A stretch of 64,000 bases of DNA, from assembly GCF_004912155.1 (NCBI RefSeq), contig NZ_STGX01000004.1, positions 1-64,000 of the forward strand, in the 5' to 3' direction. Under the pieces are notes generated by a model. The model saw only the letters and a program-made list of their open reading frames with translations, ran no database searches and was not told where the DNA came from. The DNA comes from Glycomyces paridis (GTDB taxonomy: Bacteria; Actinomycetota; Actinomycetes; Mycobacteriales; Micromonosporaceae). The position numbers were made by a program, and so were the translations under genes. Positions 45,807-55,528 of this stretch are shown here, piece after piece (within the stretch, counting starts at the first letter, position 1; every line of letters starts with the position of its first letter).

Positions 45807-47510
45807 TCAGGCCCGGTCGCGGAACCACTCGCCTGCCTGGGCGACCAGGCGGCGGACCGGGCTCTGGCGGGGCAGGGACGTACTGCTCGGGCCGGGGCGG
45901 GCCGCGGGGAAGCCGGGTTCGATGAGGCGGGGCTTGAGCGGCTCGGTGGGCTTGATCCACGAGTGCGTCCCGTCCGGGTCGGCCTCCCAGGACCGCCCGG
46001 CCCGGTCGAGGCCCACGGGGTAGACGGTGACGCCGTCCGCGCCGATGCGTAGGCGCAGGAAGCACTTCTGGTCGATCACGGACATGCCCGCGAACAGCTC
46101 GTTGGCGTTGACGCCCACCCGGTTGGCGACCACGAGGTACAGGCCCACGAGCCAGGTGCCGACGAGACCGGCCACCGGCAGGTACGCCAGGTAGGTCCAG
46201 AAGTTCACCGTCTCCAGCGCGCCGATGGCCTTCGCCCCGGCCCACGCGAGGCCGACCTGCGCCGCGCCGTGCAGGCCGCCGAGCAGGTAGTGCCTGGTGG
46301 TGCGCCGGCCCTGGCCGGGGTGGGCGAAGCCGACCCCGGCGCCCAGGAGCACCGCGGCGACCGCCACGAACGTCCCCGTGCCCTCCATGATGGACACGGT
46401 GGCGATGAGCGAGACGACGCTCATGAGCGCCACGAAGCCCTTGTTCAGCCACGGCAGCCGGGCGAAGATCCCGAACGCGTACCGCAGCGACCGCGGCTTC
46501 GACGGATACGCCTGCGTCAGGCGGTACTCCCGTTCGCGCGCATCCGGTTCGGTCACCGAGCGGCGCGGCGCCGTCAGCTGCTCGGGCAGCGTGTGCGTCG
46601 GCGAGAGGTAGGCCCCGCCGCCACCCGCGCCCACGAGGTGGCGCGAACCGTCCACTTCGGCGTAGTGCGCGTAATGGTGGCGGTCCCCGGTGAGCACCAG
46701 CGGGACGCGGGCGCCGCGCGCGGCCACCACGTCGCGGATGAAGTGGTCGATCCGGTCGAACGAGCGCGGGTCGTCCTCGGTCCACAGCCACGAGGGCTGC
46801 GGCACGCACAGGATCACCCTGTCCCCCTGGCGCATCCGCTCGGCGGCGCGCCGGAAGTACTCGATCTGCGTCTGGTCCAGGTGCGTGTCGAACTGCGCGT
46901 CAACCGCGAACAGCCACCACCGGTGCGGCAGCTCCAGCGCGAAGTACGAGCGCTTCTGGAGCGTCCGGTAGCCGCCGACGGTGCGGCCCTCGGTGAACTG
47001 CCGGGCGAACGCGGTCAGCCCGTCGAACCAGTCGTGGTTCCCCGGGATCGCGTACAGCGACACCGGTTCGGCGGGGTTCGCGGCCTCGTACGGGCCCTTC
47101 ATGCGCTGCTCGTACTCGAGCCAGTCCCCCGCCGGGTACACCTCGTCGCCGCCCATGACGAGCACCGAGCCGCGCGGCAGGCGCACCGCCCCGCCCACGG
47201 GGTCGGTGACGTCGAGGTGGTCCTGGGCCATGAGGTAGGCGATCGAGTAGGTGGCGTTGAACCCGTCGCCGACGTCGGCCACGTAGTCGAGCCACAGCTC
47301 CTCGGCGCCCGAGTGGTCGAAGACGCCCTGCTCCCGGCCGCCGATGATCTCGCGCTTGTCGACGTAGCCGCCGAAGACGCGGGCGAGGCCGAAGCGCAGG
47401 CTCGTGTCGAGCAGGGTGCGGGGCGAGAGCCAGCGCACCGGCTGCTGCGGGACGAAGCGGAGCGCTTCCGGCGAGAGGTCCTTGGGGCGGCGGGACATAG
47501 AGGCCATCAT
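45807..47510 (-). CDS. Membrane-linked metallophosphoesterase
   Basis: 567 residues. The calcineurin-like metal motifs are present: VGDGFNATY region with GGDEVYP, AIPGNHDWFD, and GDRHHYAHY. Behind the enzyme domain (about 60-350) come about four transmembrane segments and a polar C-terminus. The substrate is unknown. The start is uncertain: ATG at 47510, 47507 and 47498 are all in frame and none has a clear SD. Confidence 0.85.
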   Translation of the reverse strand: MMASMSRRPKDLSPEALRFVPQQPVRWLSPRTLLDTSLRFGLARVFGGYVDKREIIGGREQGVFDHSGAEELWLDYVADVGDGFNATYSIAYLMAQDHLDVTDPVGGAVRLPRGSVLVMGGDEVYPAGDWLEYEQRMKGPYEAANPAEPVSLYAIPGNHDWFDGLTAFARQFTEGRTVGGYRTLQKRSYFALELPHRWWLFAVDAQFDTHLDQTQIEYFRRAAERMRQGDRVILCVPQPSWLWTEDDPRSFDRIDHFIRDVVAARGARVPLVLTGDRHHYAHYAEVDGSRHLVGAGGGGAYLSPTHTLPEQLTAPRRSVTEPDAREREYRLTQAYPSKPRSLRYAFGIFARLPWLNKGFVALMSVVSLIATVSIMEGTGTFVAVAAVLLGAGVGFAHPGQGRRTTRHYLLGGLHGAAQVGLAWAGAKAIGALETVNFWTYLAYLPVAGLVGTWLVGLYLVVANRVGVNANELFAGMSVIDQKCFLRLRIGADGVTVYPVGLDRAGRSWEADPDGTHSWIKPTEPLKPRLIEPGFPAARPGPSSTSLPRQSPVRRLVAQAGEWFRDRA

Positions 47511-47634
47511 GGCACGTTCTGCGCGCCTTGGGAAGCCGTCGGTCGCCGCGCCGATGCACTGTGTACCCGCACCGCGCGGGACGTCGCACAAATCGAACGC
47601 GCCGAACCGCGCCGCCGGACCGTAAAATCCGGTC

Positions 47635-48108
47635 ATGACGACCGCACGCCACGCCGACCTCGGCGACATCGACGAGATCATCCGGCTCCGCGAGATCATG
47701 CTCGCGCCCTGGTTCGACATGTCCGACCGGTCCTGGAAGGCCGAGACCGCCGCAATCCTCCACCGGCGCCTGGACGAGCCGAAGCCCACGATGGCGGTCA
47801 CCGTCGTCGAGGCCCCCGACGGCTCTGGGGCCCTGGCGGCCTGCGCGACCGGTGTCATCGGCGAGCGGCTGCCGAGCCCGGTGAACCCCTCGGGGCGCTG
47901 CGGCTGGATCTTCAACGTCGTCACCGACGACCCGTGGCGCCGGCGCGGCTACAGCCGGGCCTGCACGACCGCGCTCATCGACTGGTTCGGGGACCAGAGC
48001 GTCACCGTCCTGGAGCTCCTGGCCTCCGAGCAGGGCGCGCCGCTGTACGAGAACCTCGGCTTCACCGTCTCCGAAGAGCCCGCGATGCGGCTGAACACAC
48101 TGCGCTGA
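47635..48108 (+). CDS. GNAT acetyltransferase
   Basis: 157 residues, single GNAT domain, acetyl-CoA loop VVTDDPWRRRGYSRACT, and a typical C-terminal SEQGAPLYENLGF. Substrate unknown. ATG 47635 has TAAAAT six bases upstream and no SD, so a leaderless start. It ends seven bases before the convergent LtrA gene. Confidence 0.9.
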   Translation: MTTARHADLGDIDEIIRLREIMLAPWFDMSDRSWKAETAAILHRRLDEPKPTMAVTVVEAPDGSGALAACATGVIGERLPSPVNPSGRCGWIFNVVTDDPWRRRGYSRACTTALIDWFGDQSVTVLELLASEQGAPLYENLGFTVSEEPAMRLNTLR

Positions 48109-48115
48109 ACGGGTC

Positions 48116-49264
48116 TCACACGCTCGTCGACGGCAGCCGGAACCAGCCCGAGGCCGCGAGGCTCAGCGCCAGCAGCACCGCGAACGCGAGCGCGGCCAGG
48201 ACGAGGACCGGCAGCGCGGTCCCGATGAGCCCGACGACGACCAGCGCGCCGATCGCCACGGGCCGCGACGCCGGGACCGTCCCGCACACGGCCCGGTTGA
48301 ACACGAGGTTCCCGACCAGGTAGACGGCGGGGCCGCCCGCGACGACGAGCACCGTGGCGAGGTCGGCGGTGTCCCACGGGTGGGCGAGGACGAGTTCGAC
48401 CCCGACGGCGATGACGACGGCCCCGGCGACCATGAACGCGTGGGCGTACGCGTACGCCGAGCGCGAGACCTTCGTGGCCCGCTCGACTTCGACGGTCTCG
48501 TGCTCGCCGTTGCCCAGCCGCGCGTCGAAGTACAGGCGCCACAGCACCACGATGGTCGCGAAGCCGAGCACGGCCGCGGTCACGGTGTCGGCCGTCAGCT
48601 CCATGTCGGTCAGCGTCGCGCCGAGCATCACGATCGACTCGCCGAGGGCGATGATGAACACGAGCCGGTTGCGTTCGGCGAGATGGGCCTCGCCGAGCGG
48701 CCACGTCGACATCGGCGTGCCCCCGCGCCCCGGCAGCCAGAACTCCACGCGCGGGCCGAGGTAGTCGAGCGCCACGGCGACCAGCCACACCCACACCCGC
48801 GCCTCCTCCGGCGCGAACAGCCCCGCGACCCAGAAGACCCCCGCTATCGCGCTCCACGCCATCAACTGCGCGTAGTTGCGCGCCATGACCTGCCCGCGCC
48901 AGGCCCGCACCATGTACCCCGCGCGGCTGAGCTGGAGGAACAGGTACGCGGCCACGAACAGCCAAGCCCGGTCGCCGTACGCCTCCGGGATCGCCACCGC
49001 CATCGCCAGCGAGGCGAACATCCACACCGCCGTCATCGACTGCACCGACCGGTGCCCCGGGTCGAGCCAGTTCGCGGCCCACGCCGTGTAGTTCCAGCCC
49101 CACCACACCGCCGCGAACAGCACCCCGAACTCGACCGCCCCCATCGCGTCCAGGTGGTGCAGCAGGAAATGCGACAGCTGCGTGATCGCGAAGACGTACA
49201 CCAGGTCGAAGAACAGCTCGACCGGCCCGACCCCGACGGACTCCCGCCCCCGCAACACGCTCAC
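48116..49264 (-). CDS. Low temperature requirement protein A family
   Basis: 382 residues, about ten transmembrane segments, with the LtrA signature VGPVELFFDLVYVFAITQLS and ALGESIVMLGA. The family's molecular role is unclear; it was first linked to growth at low temperature in Listeria. GTG 49264 is preceded by TAGCAT six bases upstream, so leaderless. It is divergent from the GT-B-like gene. Confidence 0.9.
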   Translation of the reverse strand: MSVLRGRESVGVGPVELFFDLVYVFAITQLSHFLLHHLDAMGAVEFGVLFAAVWWGWNYTAWAANWLDPGHRSVQSMTAVWMFASLAMAVAIPEAYGDRAWLFVAAYLFLQLSRAGYMVRAWRGQVMARNYAQLMAWSAIAGVFWVAGLFAPEEARVWVWLVAVALDYLGPRVEFWLPGRGGTPMSTWPLGEAHLAERNRLVFIIALGESIVMLGATLTDMELTADTVTAAVLGFATIVVLWRLYFDARLGNGEHETVEVERATKVSRSAYAYAHAFMVAGAVVIAVGVELVLAHPWDTADLATVLVVAGGPAVYLVGNLVFNRAVCGTVPASRPVAIGALVVVGLIGTALPVLVLAALAFAVLLALSLAASGWFRLPSTSV

Positions 49265-49491
49265 CGCCTGATGCTAGGCCCTGCGGCGGCCCTCCCGCGC
49301 CCTTTCGCGCGCTCGTTTCACAAGGCGTTGGCGCCCTTGGGATCGCGCCGCCGCGACGCGGTCGCGGGGAGGAGGTCCTCGACGACACGTCGCGACACGC
49401 CCACGGAAGGGGGCGAAATCGCGAACCGGAGACTTAATCTGGTACCGCTAGACCCCTGAATCACTCCGACGCAGTAGTGGTGCCGGTTGCC

Positions 49492-51129
49492 ATGAGACTC
49501 AGTCCCTCCTCCCCGACGTTTCGCGGGGTCCATCGAATCCTGCTGGCGGGCAAGAACATGCAAGCGCTTGCGCGGCTGTACTACGACCTGCTCCCCCTCC
49601 TCGAACGGGACCCCCGCCTGCACCTCGCCTTCACCGTCATCCCGGGTTCGCACTTCGAGTGGGCCGCGCACCGGTTCATCGGGGAGCGCGAGCGGGAGGG
49701 CGGCGCGGTGGTGGTCGACTGGTCCAAGGTGGACGGCTACGCGCCGGGGCTCGTCGTCTCGTGCAGCCCGACCGCCGAGCTGTTCGCGCTCGGCGTGCCG
49801 TTCATGGTGGTCACGCACGGAGCGGGGAACAACCGGCTGCGCGAGGACCTCAGCGGCGTCTACGGCCTGGCGCCGGAGCAGCTGCTCGGGCTCGGACGCG
49901 TGGTCGACTGGCTCCCCTTGGCGGGCCGCGCGGCGCTGGAGCAGCTGGCCGAGGACTGCCCGGGGGCCCTGGAGGCGGCCGAGGTCGTAGGGGACCTCTG
50001 CTATCAACGGCTGTGGGAGAGCCGCGACCGCAAGTCCGAGTACCGCAGGGCGCTCGGCATTCCCCGCGACCGCCTCTTCGTCGTGATGTCCTCGACGTGG
50101 GGCGAGCTCTCGCTCGTCGGCGAGTCCAAGCTCGACCTGCTCGAACGGCTGTTCAGGGAGCTGCCGAGGGAGCGCTTCACCGTCGGCGCGGTGCCGCACC
50201 CGAACCTTGAGCACGGCGAGGGCCCGTCGATCGCGGGGCTCCTCGGGCCGCGGCTCGGGAACGGCCTGGTCATGCCGCAGGTCCATGAAGGCTGGCGGGC
50301 GCTGATCGCGGCGGCCGACCTCGTGCTGGGCGACTCGGGCAGCGTGACCCAGTACGCCGGCGCCATCGGCCTGCCGATCATGCTGGCCGCCTTCGGCGCC
50401 GAGCAGATGCCCGAGGCCGGGGCCCTCGCCGGCATCGGCAAGACCGCGCCGTGGCTGAGGACGGACCTGCCGCTCGCGCCCCAGCTCATCGCGGCCCACG
50501 CCCGCGGGGCCTTCCTCGACTTCGGCGACATCATCGCCCGCGACCTCGACCCCGCCGCGCGCATCGTCGCCAAGTCCTACGAGATGCTCGGGCTCTCCCA
50601 CCGCGAACCGCCGGCGCCGGAGGCGCTGCCCGACCCCGGGCTCCACGCCCGCTGCGGGCCCTCCCGGTCCTGGCGCGCCGAGGTGCGGTTCGCGCACGGG
50701 CGCGCCGACTGCCTGACCTTCCCGGTCTCCGAGCCCGAGGAGGCGCGGGGCCTGGTCGTGGTGCGGTACGACGCCTGCCGCGACCGGCGCCTCCTCGCGA
50801 AGGCGAAGGTGCTGCTGCACCACGGCGCGCCGCTGGAACGCGACGAGGCGCTCCTCGTCCTCGACGAGCTGCTCGACCACTGGAGCGGCTGCCGGATCGC
50901 GAGCGTGCGCGTCGGCGAGGGGCACCTGATCCTGGCGGTCCGCAACGGACCGTGGTTCGAGGTGCGCTGCGACGCATCGCAGACCGACGTCGTGCCCGCC
51001 GTGCTGGAGGCCTGGCTAGGCGAGTTCGCGCCTGATCCTGCGGGCCTGGGCGCTCCCGATGCGCTCGTGGACTTCGAGGGCCGCTTCGAGCCGCCGCCGA
51101 CGCTCCGGCCCCTCCGCGATCGCCGCTAG
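49492..51129 (+). CDS. GT-B-fold protein, CDP-glycerol-transferase-like
   Basis: 545 residues. The C-terminal Rossmann half has the motif LGDSGSVTQYAGAIGLPIML, the DSG(S/T) phospho-sugar loop seen in UDP-GlcNAc epimerases and CDP-glycerol transferases. The N-terminal half has FMVVTHGAGNNR. It matches a conserved actinobacterial family sometimes mislabelled as translation initiation factor 2. The substrate is unknown. ATG 49492 is chosen as the first residue before the conserved RGVHRILLAGKN; GTG 49477 is possible. The last 38 residues overlap the NB-ARC gene antisense. Confidence 0.7.
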   Translation: MRLSPSSPTFRGVHRILLAGKNMQALARLYYDLLPLLERDPRLHLAFTVIPGSHFEWAAHRFIGEREREGGAVVVDWSKVDGYAPGLVVSCSPTAELFALGVPFMVVTHGAGNNRLREDLSGVYGLAPEQLLGLGRVVDWLPLAGRAALEQLAEDCPGALEAAEVVGDLCYQRLWESRDRKSEYRRALGIPRDRLFVVMSSTWGELSLVGESKLDLLERLFRELPRERFTVGAVPHPNLEHGEGPSIAGLLGPRLGNGLVMPQVHEGWRALIAAADLVLGDSGSVTQYAGAIGLPIMLAAFGAEQMPEAGALAGIGKTAPWLRTDLPLAPQLIAAHARGAFLDFGDIIARDLDPAARIVAKSYEMLGLSHREPPAPEALPDPGLHARCGPSRSWRAEVRFAHGRADCLTFPVSEPEEARGLVVVRYDACRDRRLLAKAKVLLHHGAPLERDEALLVLDELLDHWSGCRIASVRVGEGHLILAVRNGPWFEVRCDASQTDVVPAVLEAWLGEFAPDPAGLGAPDALVDFEGRFEPPPTLRPLRDRR

Positions 51130-52998
51130 CCGCTCCTGCGCGTCGGCCTCGAACCGCGACAGACCGGCCTGGCGCAGCCAGCCGATGACGAGGTCGGCCC
51201 CTTCGACCGCGCCGGGGACGCCGAGCCGCGCCCGCAGCACCGTCAGATCGGCCTCGACGAGCAGCACGTGGCGGCCGTCCTCGATGGCGGTGAACGCGGC
51301 GAGCGCCCGCTCCAGGTAGTCGGCGGCCCGCTCGGCGTCCCCCGCGTCCCGGTGGGCCCGGCCCAGGTACATCAGCTGGATCGCCGCGGCCCTGGCGTGG
51401 CCGCCGTCGCGCGCGTGCTCCAGCGAGGCCTCGTACAGGGCGATCGCCTCGGCGTGGCGGCCCTGCCAGTGCTTCGAGCGGCCGAGCAGTTCGGTGGCCG
51501 AGCCGATCAGCTCGGTGTCGCGCTCGGCCGCGGCGATGGCGCGCGATTCGTCCAGCGCGGCCTCGGCCGACTCGTACTCGCCCAGGTCGAGCCGGACGCG
51601 CCCGAGGAACAGGAGCATCCTGGCCCGGTCGGCCGGGCGGTTAGTCGCCGCCACCCCGGCCTCGTAGACCCGTTCGGCCTCTTCGGGATAGGGGACGTTG
51701 ACGTAGAAGGCCCACATCGCCTCGGCGAGCGCCCAGGCCTCGCCGTTCCAGGCGTGGAGCACGGCCATGCGGATCGCGGCGTGGAGGGCGGCGTGGTTCG
51801 CCTGGAGCCATGCGAGGGCCTCGGCCCGGTCCTCGAACGGCGGGCAGTCGACGTCGGCGATCAGGTCGGCCCTGCGGAGCCGTTCGCCCATGACGGCGCG
51901 GTCGGCGAGCTGGGCGCGCTTGACGTACCAGCGCAGGCTCTTCTCCATGGCCGCCACGAGGTAGACCGGGAGCGGTTCGAGTTCGATCCGGCGGATCGCG
52001 TCGCGGGTGACGGAGGGCTCGACGAGGTAGCTGCCGTCGCGGGTCGGCGTGACGAGTTGGGCGTTGACGAGTTCGGCGAAGGCGCTGTCGCCGTCGTGCG
52101 CGGGGGTTCGGAGGACCTTGAGGATCGACCGCTCGAACTCGGGTCCGGGCAGGACGCTGAGGAGGCGGTAGAGCCAGGAGGCGGAGTCGGAGAGGGTGCG
52201 GTAGGTGGCGTCGAGGAGGTCCGCGGGCGGGTGTTCGAGGAGGTCGCGCAGGTCCGGGTCGAAGGACGCGGGCGCGGCGGCGCGGCGCGCGCGGATGAGC
52301 CCGGCGAGCCGCCGCAGCGTTCCGGGCCTCGTCCCGAACTGGTCGAGCAGCGCGGTCAGCGTCCCCTTCGGCATCGGCCCTTCGGGACCGCGCGACTGGC
52401 GACACAGCAGGAGCATGGCCGATTCGCGGTCGAGATCGGACAGTGCGAAGTGGCGTGCCTCCTCGCCGCCGCCGGAGCGCAGCGCGAACACCGCCAGCGC
52501 CGAGGACGCCGAGGAGGGGGTGAAGTGCAGGCCCTCGGCCGCGTCGTCCACGCCGTCGAGCACGACCAGCATCGACTGGTCGCGCGTGGCGGTGCGGAAC
52601 TGGGAGAGCAGGCCGCCGAACGTCTCCGAGAGCTGGTCCTTGGGGATGCCGAGTCTCATGAGGGTCGACCTGGTCGAGGAGAGCACGTCCTCGTTCTCAA
52701 GGTCGATATAAAGCTGCCCGTCGGGGAAGGCGCCGGCCGCCCGCTCGGCGATCTTGGCGGCGAGCGCCGACTTGCCGGTACCGGTGTCGCCGGTGACGAG
52801 CACCGGGAAGCGGTCGCGCCCGGCCAGGTGCCGTTCGACTTCTTGCAGCAGCGCCTCGCGGCCGACCCAGTGCTCCGGCGCGCGCGGCACCTCCATCGGC
52901 CTCGGCGGCCGGGGCGCCTGCATCTGGATCACGTGCGCCTGAATGAGCGTGGCAACCTCGGCGCTGAAGTGGTTGTGGAAGGCGGGCCCGTCAGACAT
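51016..52998 (-). CDS. NLR-like NB-ARC/TPR ATPase with an amyloid-like N-terminal motif
   Basis: 660 residues. The N-terminus reads MSDGPAFHNHFSAEVATLIQ then AHVIQMQ. It resembles the F-S-x-x-V...(V/I)QA-x-x-I short motif found before NB-ARC domains in actinobacteria and described as bacterial amyloid signalling sequences. Then comes P-loop NTPase: EHWVGREALL, Walker A GDTGTGKSALA, Walker B MLVVLDGVDDA, a winged-helix region, and about five TPRs (about 430-650). Such proteins are the bacterial counterparts of NLR immune receptors. ATG 52998 has AAGGGGAAG upstream. The effector is not obvious nearby. Confidence 0.85.
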   Translation of the reverse strand: MSDGPAFHNHFSAEVATLIQAHVIQMQAPRPPRPMEVPRAPEHWVGREALLQEVERHLAGRDRFPVLVTGDTGTGKSALAAKIAERAAGAFPDGQLYIDLENEDVLSSTRSTLMRLGIPKDQLSETFGGLLSQFRTATRDQSMLVVLDGVDDAAEGLHFTPSSASSALAVFALRSGGGEEARHFALSDLDRESAMLLLCRQSRGPEGPMPKGTLTALLDQFGTRPGTLRRLAGLIRARRAAAPASFDPDLRDLLEHPPADLLDATYRTLSDSASWLYRLLSVLPGPEFERSILKVLRTPAHDGDSAFAELVNAQLVTPTRDGSYLVEPSVTRDAIRRIELEPLPVYLVAAMEKSLRWYVKRAQLADRAVMGERLRRADLIADVDCPPFEDRAEALAWLQANHAALHAAIRMAVLHAWNGEAWALAEAMWAFYVNVPYPEEAERVYEAGVAATNRPADRARMLLFLGRVRLDLGEYESAEAALDESRAIAAAERDTELIGSATELLGRSKHWQGRHAEAIALYEASLEHARDGGHARAAAIQLMYLGRAHRDAGDAERAADYLERALAAFTAIEDGRHVLLVEADLTVLRARLGVPGAVEGADLVIGWLRQAGLSRFEADAQERLAAIAEGPERRRRLEAALEVHERIGSAQARRIRRELA

Positions 52999-53403
52999 GG
53001 CGACGCTTCCCCTTCCGTCCCTTGACCGATACTCGCTGTCGCTTCATGATCACACAGGTGTGGAGAGGAATCCGCGAACGGCGGTCCTGGAGGCAGGGGT
53101 GTGGTGCATGGGTACCGCCCATTCGATCGCGCAGGGGTTCGGAACTACCGGCGGGTAGCGGTTCACCAGAGTCACGGTACCCGTACCGGAGCACTCTGTA
53201 AATAGCCGATGCAGGTTGCACATGTCCTTTGGCGCCTTCGAATGCCGATGCACGCCAACGTGATCAGGACGGGTGAGTCATACCGGCCCGCTCGAACCAC
53301 GATGGAGCGCGCGACGCGGCGGGCTCGGGGGTGCCGGGTTGACGCGGCGCCGGCGTCATCGATTCGGCCCCAACGTGAAACGCGCCACCGGCCGACCCGG
53401 GTC
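52999..53403. other. Gene-free leader region of the NB-ARC gene
   Basis: No gene supported. A perfect inverted repeat CGGTAC-CC-GTACCG lies at 53175-53188 and CACAC-AGG-TGTG near 53054. An AT-rich patch at 53198-53206 (TGTAAATAG) may hold a promoter. Confidence 0.4.
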
Positions 53404-54108
53404 TCAGGACAGGGGCGGCGGATCGGTGAGGAGGGGCGCCGCTGTGCGGAGGGTTTCGGTCGGCCGCTGGTGGATGCGGGCGGTGGCGGCGAGGGGACCG
53501 CCTGCTGCGACGGCCGCTCCGGCTGCGGCGAGTTCGGCGAAGGTCGGGGAGGTGTCGAGGCGGGCCCAGGCGGCGAGGGGCATCCAGACGAGGGCGGCGA
53601 TGTCGGGGTCGTCGGGGGTGAAGCGCGGCGAGGGGTCGGCGAGTTCGGCGAGGAACAGGCAGAAGTAGGTGAACGGTCCGGCGGGGAGGCCCGGCTTGTA
53701 GGGCGTCGCGGGGTCGGCGTTCCGGGTGCGCTGCACGATGAACGGGGCGGGCCGGTCGGTGCTGCGCGAGCGGCGGAGGTCGCCGCCGTCGAGGTCGTGG
53801 AGGTGGGTCTGCGGGGAGTGGAGGAGGCGGACCGGGACGCCGAGTTCCTCGCGGGCCTCGCGGCGCGCGCAGTCCCAGGGGTCCTCGCCCGGTTCCTGGC
53901 CGCCGCCGACGCCGCCGACGAACCAGTCCGTGCCGCTCGCGTCGACCGCGTCGACGCCGTCGGCGCTGAAGGCGGTGAGCAGTCTGCCCTCGCGCACCAC
54001 GAGGACGCCGGCGCAGAAGGGCCGGTCGCCGGTGAGGAGGCGGATCTGCGCCTCGCCGGAGCCGGCTTCGCGCCAGAGCCGTTCGTCGGCGGTGTCGAAG
54101 TGGGGCAT
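53404..54108 (-). CDS. Nudix hydrolase
   Basis: 234 residues. The Nudix box is complete, from GGQEPGEDPWDCAR to REAREELGV (G-x5-E-x7-REUxEExGU). The enzyme cleaves a nucleoside diphosphate linked to another group; the compound is unknown. The C-terminus carries extra beta strands (LVWMPLAAW). ATG 54108 has GAGAGGAC upstream, which fixes it in a longer ORF. Confidence 0.92.
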   Translation of the reverse strand: MPHFDTADERLWREAGSGEAQIRLLTGDRPFCAGVLVVREGRLLTAFSADGVDAVDASGTDWFVGGVGGGQEPGEDPWDCARREAREELGVPVRLLHSPQTHLHDLDGGDLRRSRSTDRPAPFIVQRTRNADPATPYKPGLPAGPFTYFCLFLAELADPSPRFTPDDPDIAALVWMPLAAWARLDTSPTFAELAAAGAAVAAGGPLAATARIHQRPTETLRTAAPLLTDPPPLS

Positions 54109-54168
54109 GAGGGTCCTCTCGCGCGCCGGTGGGTGCCGAACGCCGCTGCGGGGCCGCACGGCACGGAA

Positions 54169-54193
54169 AAGGGGCGGTGTTCGGCCGCCCCTT
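54169..54193. other. Hairpin in the Nudix / glycosyltransferase divergent region
   Basis: AAGGGGCGG-TGTTCGG-CCGCCCCTT. On the minus strand a TTTT run follows, so it looks like a terminator upstream of the Nudix gene, possibly an attenuator in its leader. An AT-rich TTATTTATAG directly after it on the plus strand may be the -10 region of the 54299 gene. Confidence 0.5.
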
Positions 54194-54298
54194 CATTATT
54201 TATAGCCGGGAGCGCGGGAAGCGGTACAGCGGGTTGCGGAGATGGCCTTTGAGCTGGGGCAGAATGGCCGGTCGACACCGGATGACAGGAGACTGGGT

Positions 54299-55528
54299 AT
54301 GCGCGTACTGCTGACGAGCCGCGGGTCCCGCGGGGACGTCGAACCGCTCGCGGCGCTCGCCGTGGCGTTGCGTGAGGGCGGGGCCGAGGTGCTGGTGGCG
54401 GCGCCGCCGGACCGCGAGTTCGCGGAGCTGCTCGGGGGCGTGGGGGTGCCGCACCTGCCGATCGGCGCTTCGATCCGGGCGCTCGTCAAGGAGGTGCGGA
54501 CGGAGGGGAAGGCGCCGCGCACCTCGGCCGACATGCGCCCGCATGTGGAAGGGCTCATCGCCTTCACCGCCGAGGCGCTGGCCGAGGCGGCGCAAGGGTG
54601 CGAGGCGATCGTGGCGACCGGGCTGTTCCCGAGCGTCGCGGTCTCGCACGCGGTCGCCGAGCGGCTGGGCGTCAGGTTCGCGGCGGCGTTCCTTCAGCCG
54701 ACCACGCTGCCGTCCTTCGACCACCCGCCGCACCCGATGCCGGGCTGGCCGCTGCCGCCGGGCGTCACCGACAACCGGGAGCTGTGGGACCGGGACGTGG
54801 CGGTGATGAACGACCTGTTCGGCGGTCCGGTGAACGCCTACCGGGAGTCGATCGGCCTGGCGCCCTTGGCGAACGTGCGCGATTCGGTGTACACCGACCG
54901 GCCGTGGCTGGCGACCGACCCGCTCCTGGGCCCGTGGCGGCCGATCGGGCTCGACGTGGTGCAGACCGGCGGGTGGGTGCTCCGGGACGAACGGCCGCTC
55001 CCGGTGGACCTGGAGGCGTTCCTGGACGCGGGCGAGGCGCCGGTGTACGTCGGTTTCGGCAGCATCCCGGTGCGCGACCCGAAGGAGGCCGCCCGCGCGG
55101 CCGTCGCGGCGGCGCGGGCGCACGGGCGGCGCCTCGTGCTCGGCCGCGGCTGGGCCGATCTCGAAGCGGTGGACGGGGACGCGGACTGCTTCGTCGTCGG
55201 CGAGGTCAACCAGCAGGCGCTGTTCCCCAGGACGGCGGCGGTGGTCCACCACGGCGGGGCGGGGACGACGACGACCGCGGCGATGGCCGGTGCGCCGCAG
55301 GTCGTGGTGCCGCAGATCGTCGACCAGCCGTACTGGGCCGGACGGGTCGCCGAGCTAGGGATCGGTGCGGCGCACGAGGGTCCGGTGCCCACGGCCGAGT
55401 CTCTGACTTCCGCGCTCGCGATGGCCCTGGACGCGAAGACCGCCGAGCGCGCGGCCGAGGTCGCCGGACTGGTCCGCCGTGACGGCGCGGAGCGGGCGGC
55501 GAAGCTGCTGCTCGACGGGAAGGTCTGA
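54299..55528 (+). CDS. UDP-glycosyltransferase, GT1 type
   Basis: 409 residues, GT-B fold. N-terminal RGSRGDVEPLAALAVAL is the acceptor-side start seen in sterol and macrolide glycosyltransferases. The donor site has VNQQALFPRTAAVVHHGGAG, TTTAAMAGAPQVVVPQ and DQPYWAGRV. It transfers a sugar from a nucleotide donor to a lipid or natural product. ATG 54299 has AGGAG upstream. Confidence 0.92.
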   Translation: MRVLLTSRGSRGDVEPLAALAVALREGGAEVLVAAPPDREFAELLGGVGVPHLPIGASIRALVKEVRTEGKAPRTSADMRPHVEGLIAFTAEALAEAAQGCEAIVATGLFPSVAVSHAVAERLGVRFAAAFLQPTTLPSFDHPPHPMPGWPLPPGVTDNRELWDRDVAVMNDLFGGPVNAYRESIGLAPLANVRDSVYTDRPWLATDPLLGPWRPIGLDVVQTGGWVLRDERPLPVDLEAFLDAGEAPVYVGFGSIPVRDPKEAARAAVAAARAHGRRLVLGRGWADLEAVDGDADCFVVGEVNQQALFPRTAAVVHHGGAGTTTTAAMAGAPQVVVPQIVDQPYWAGRVAELGIGAAHEGPVPTAESLTSALAMALDAKTAERAAEVAGLVRRDGAERAAKLLLDGKV

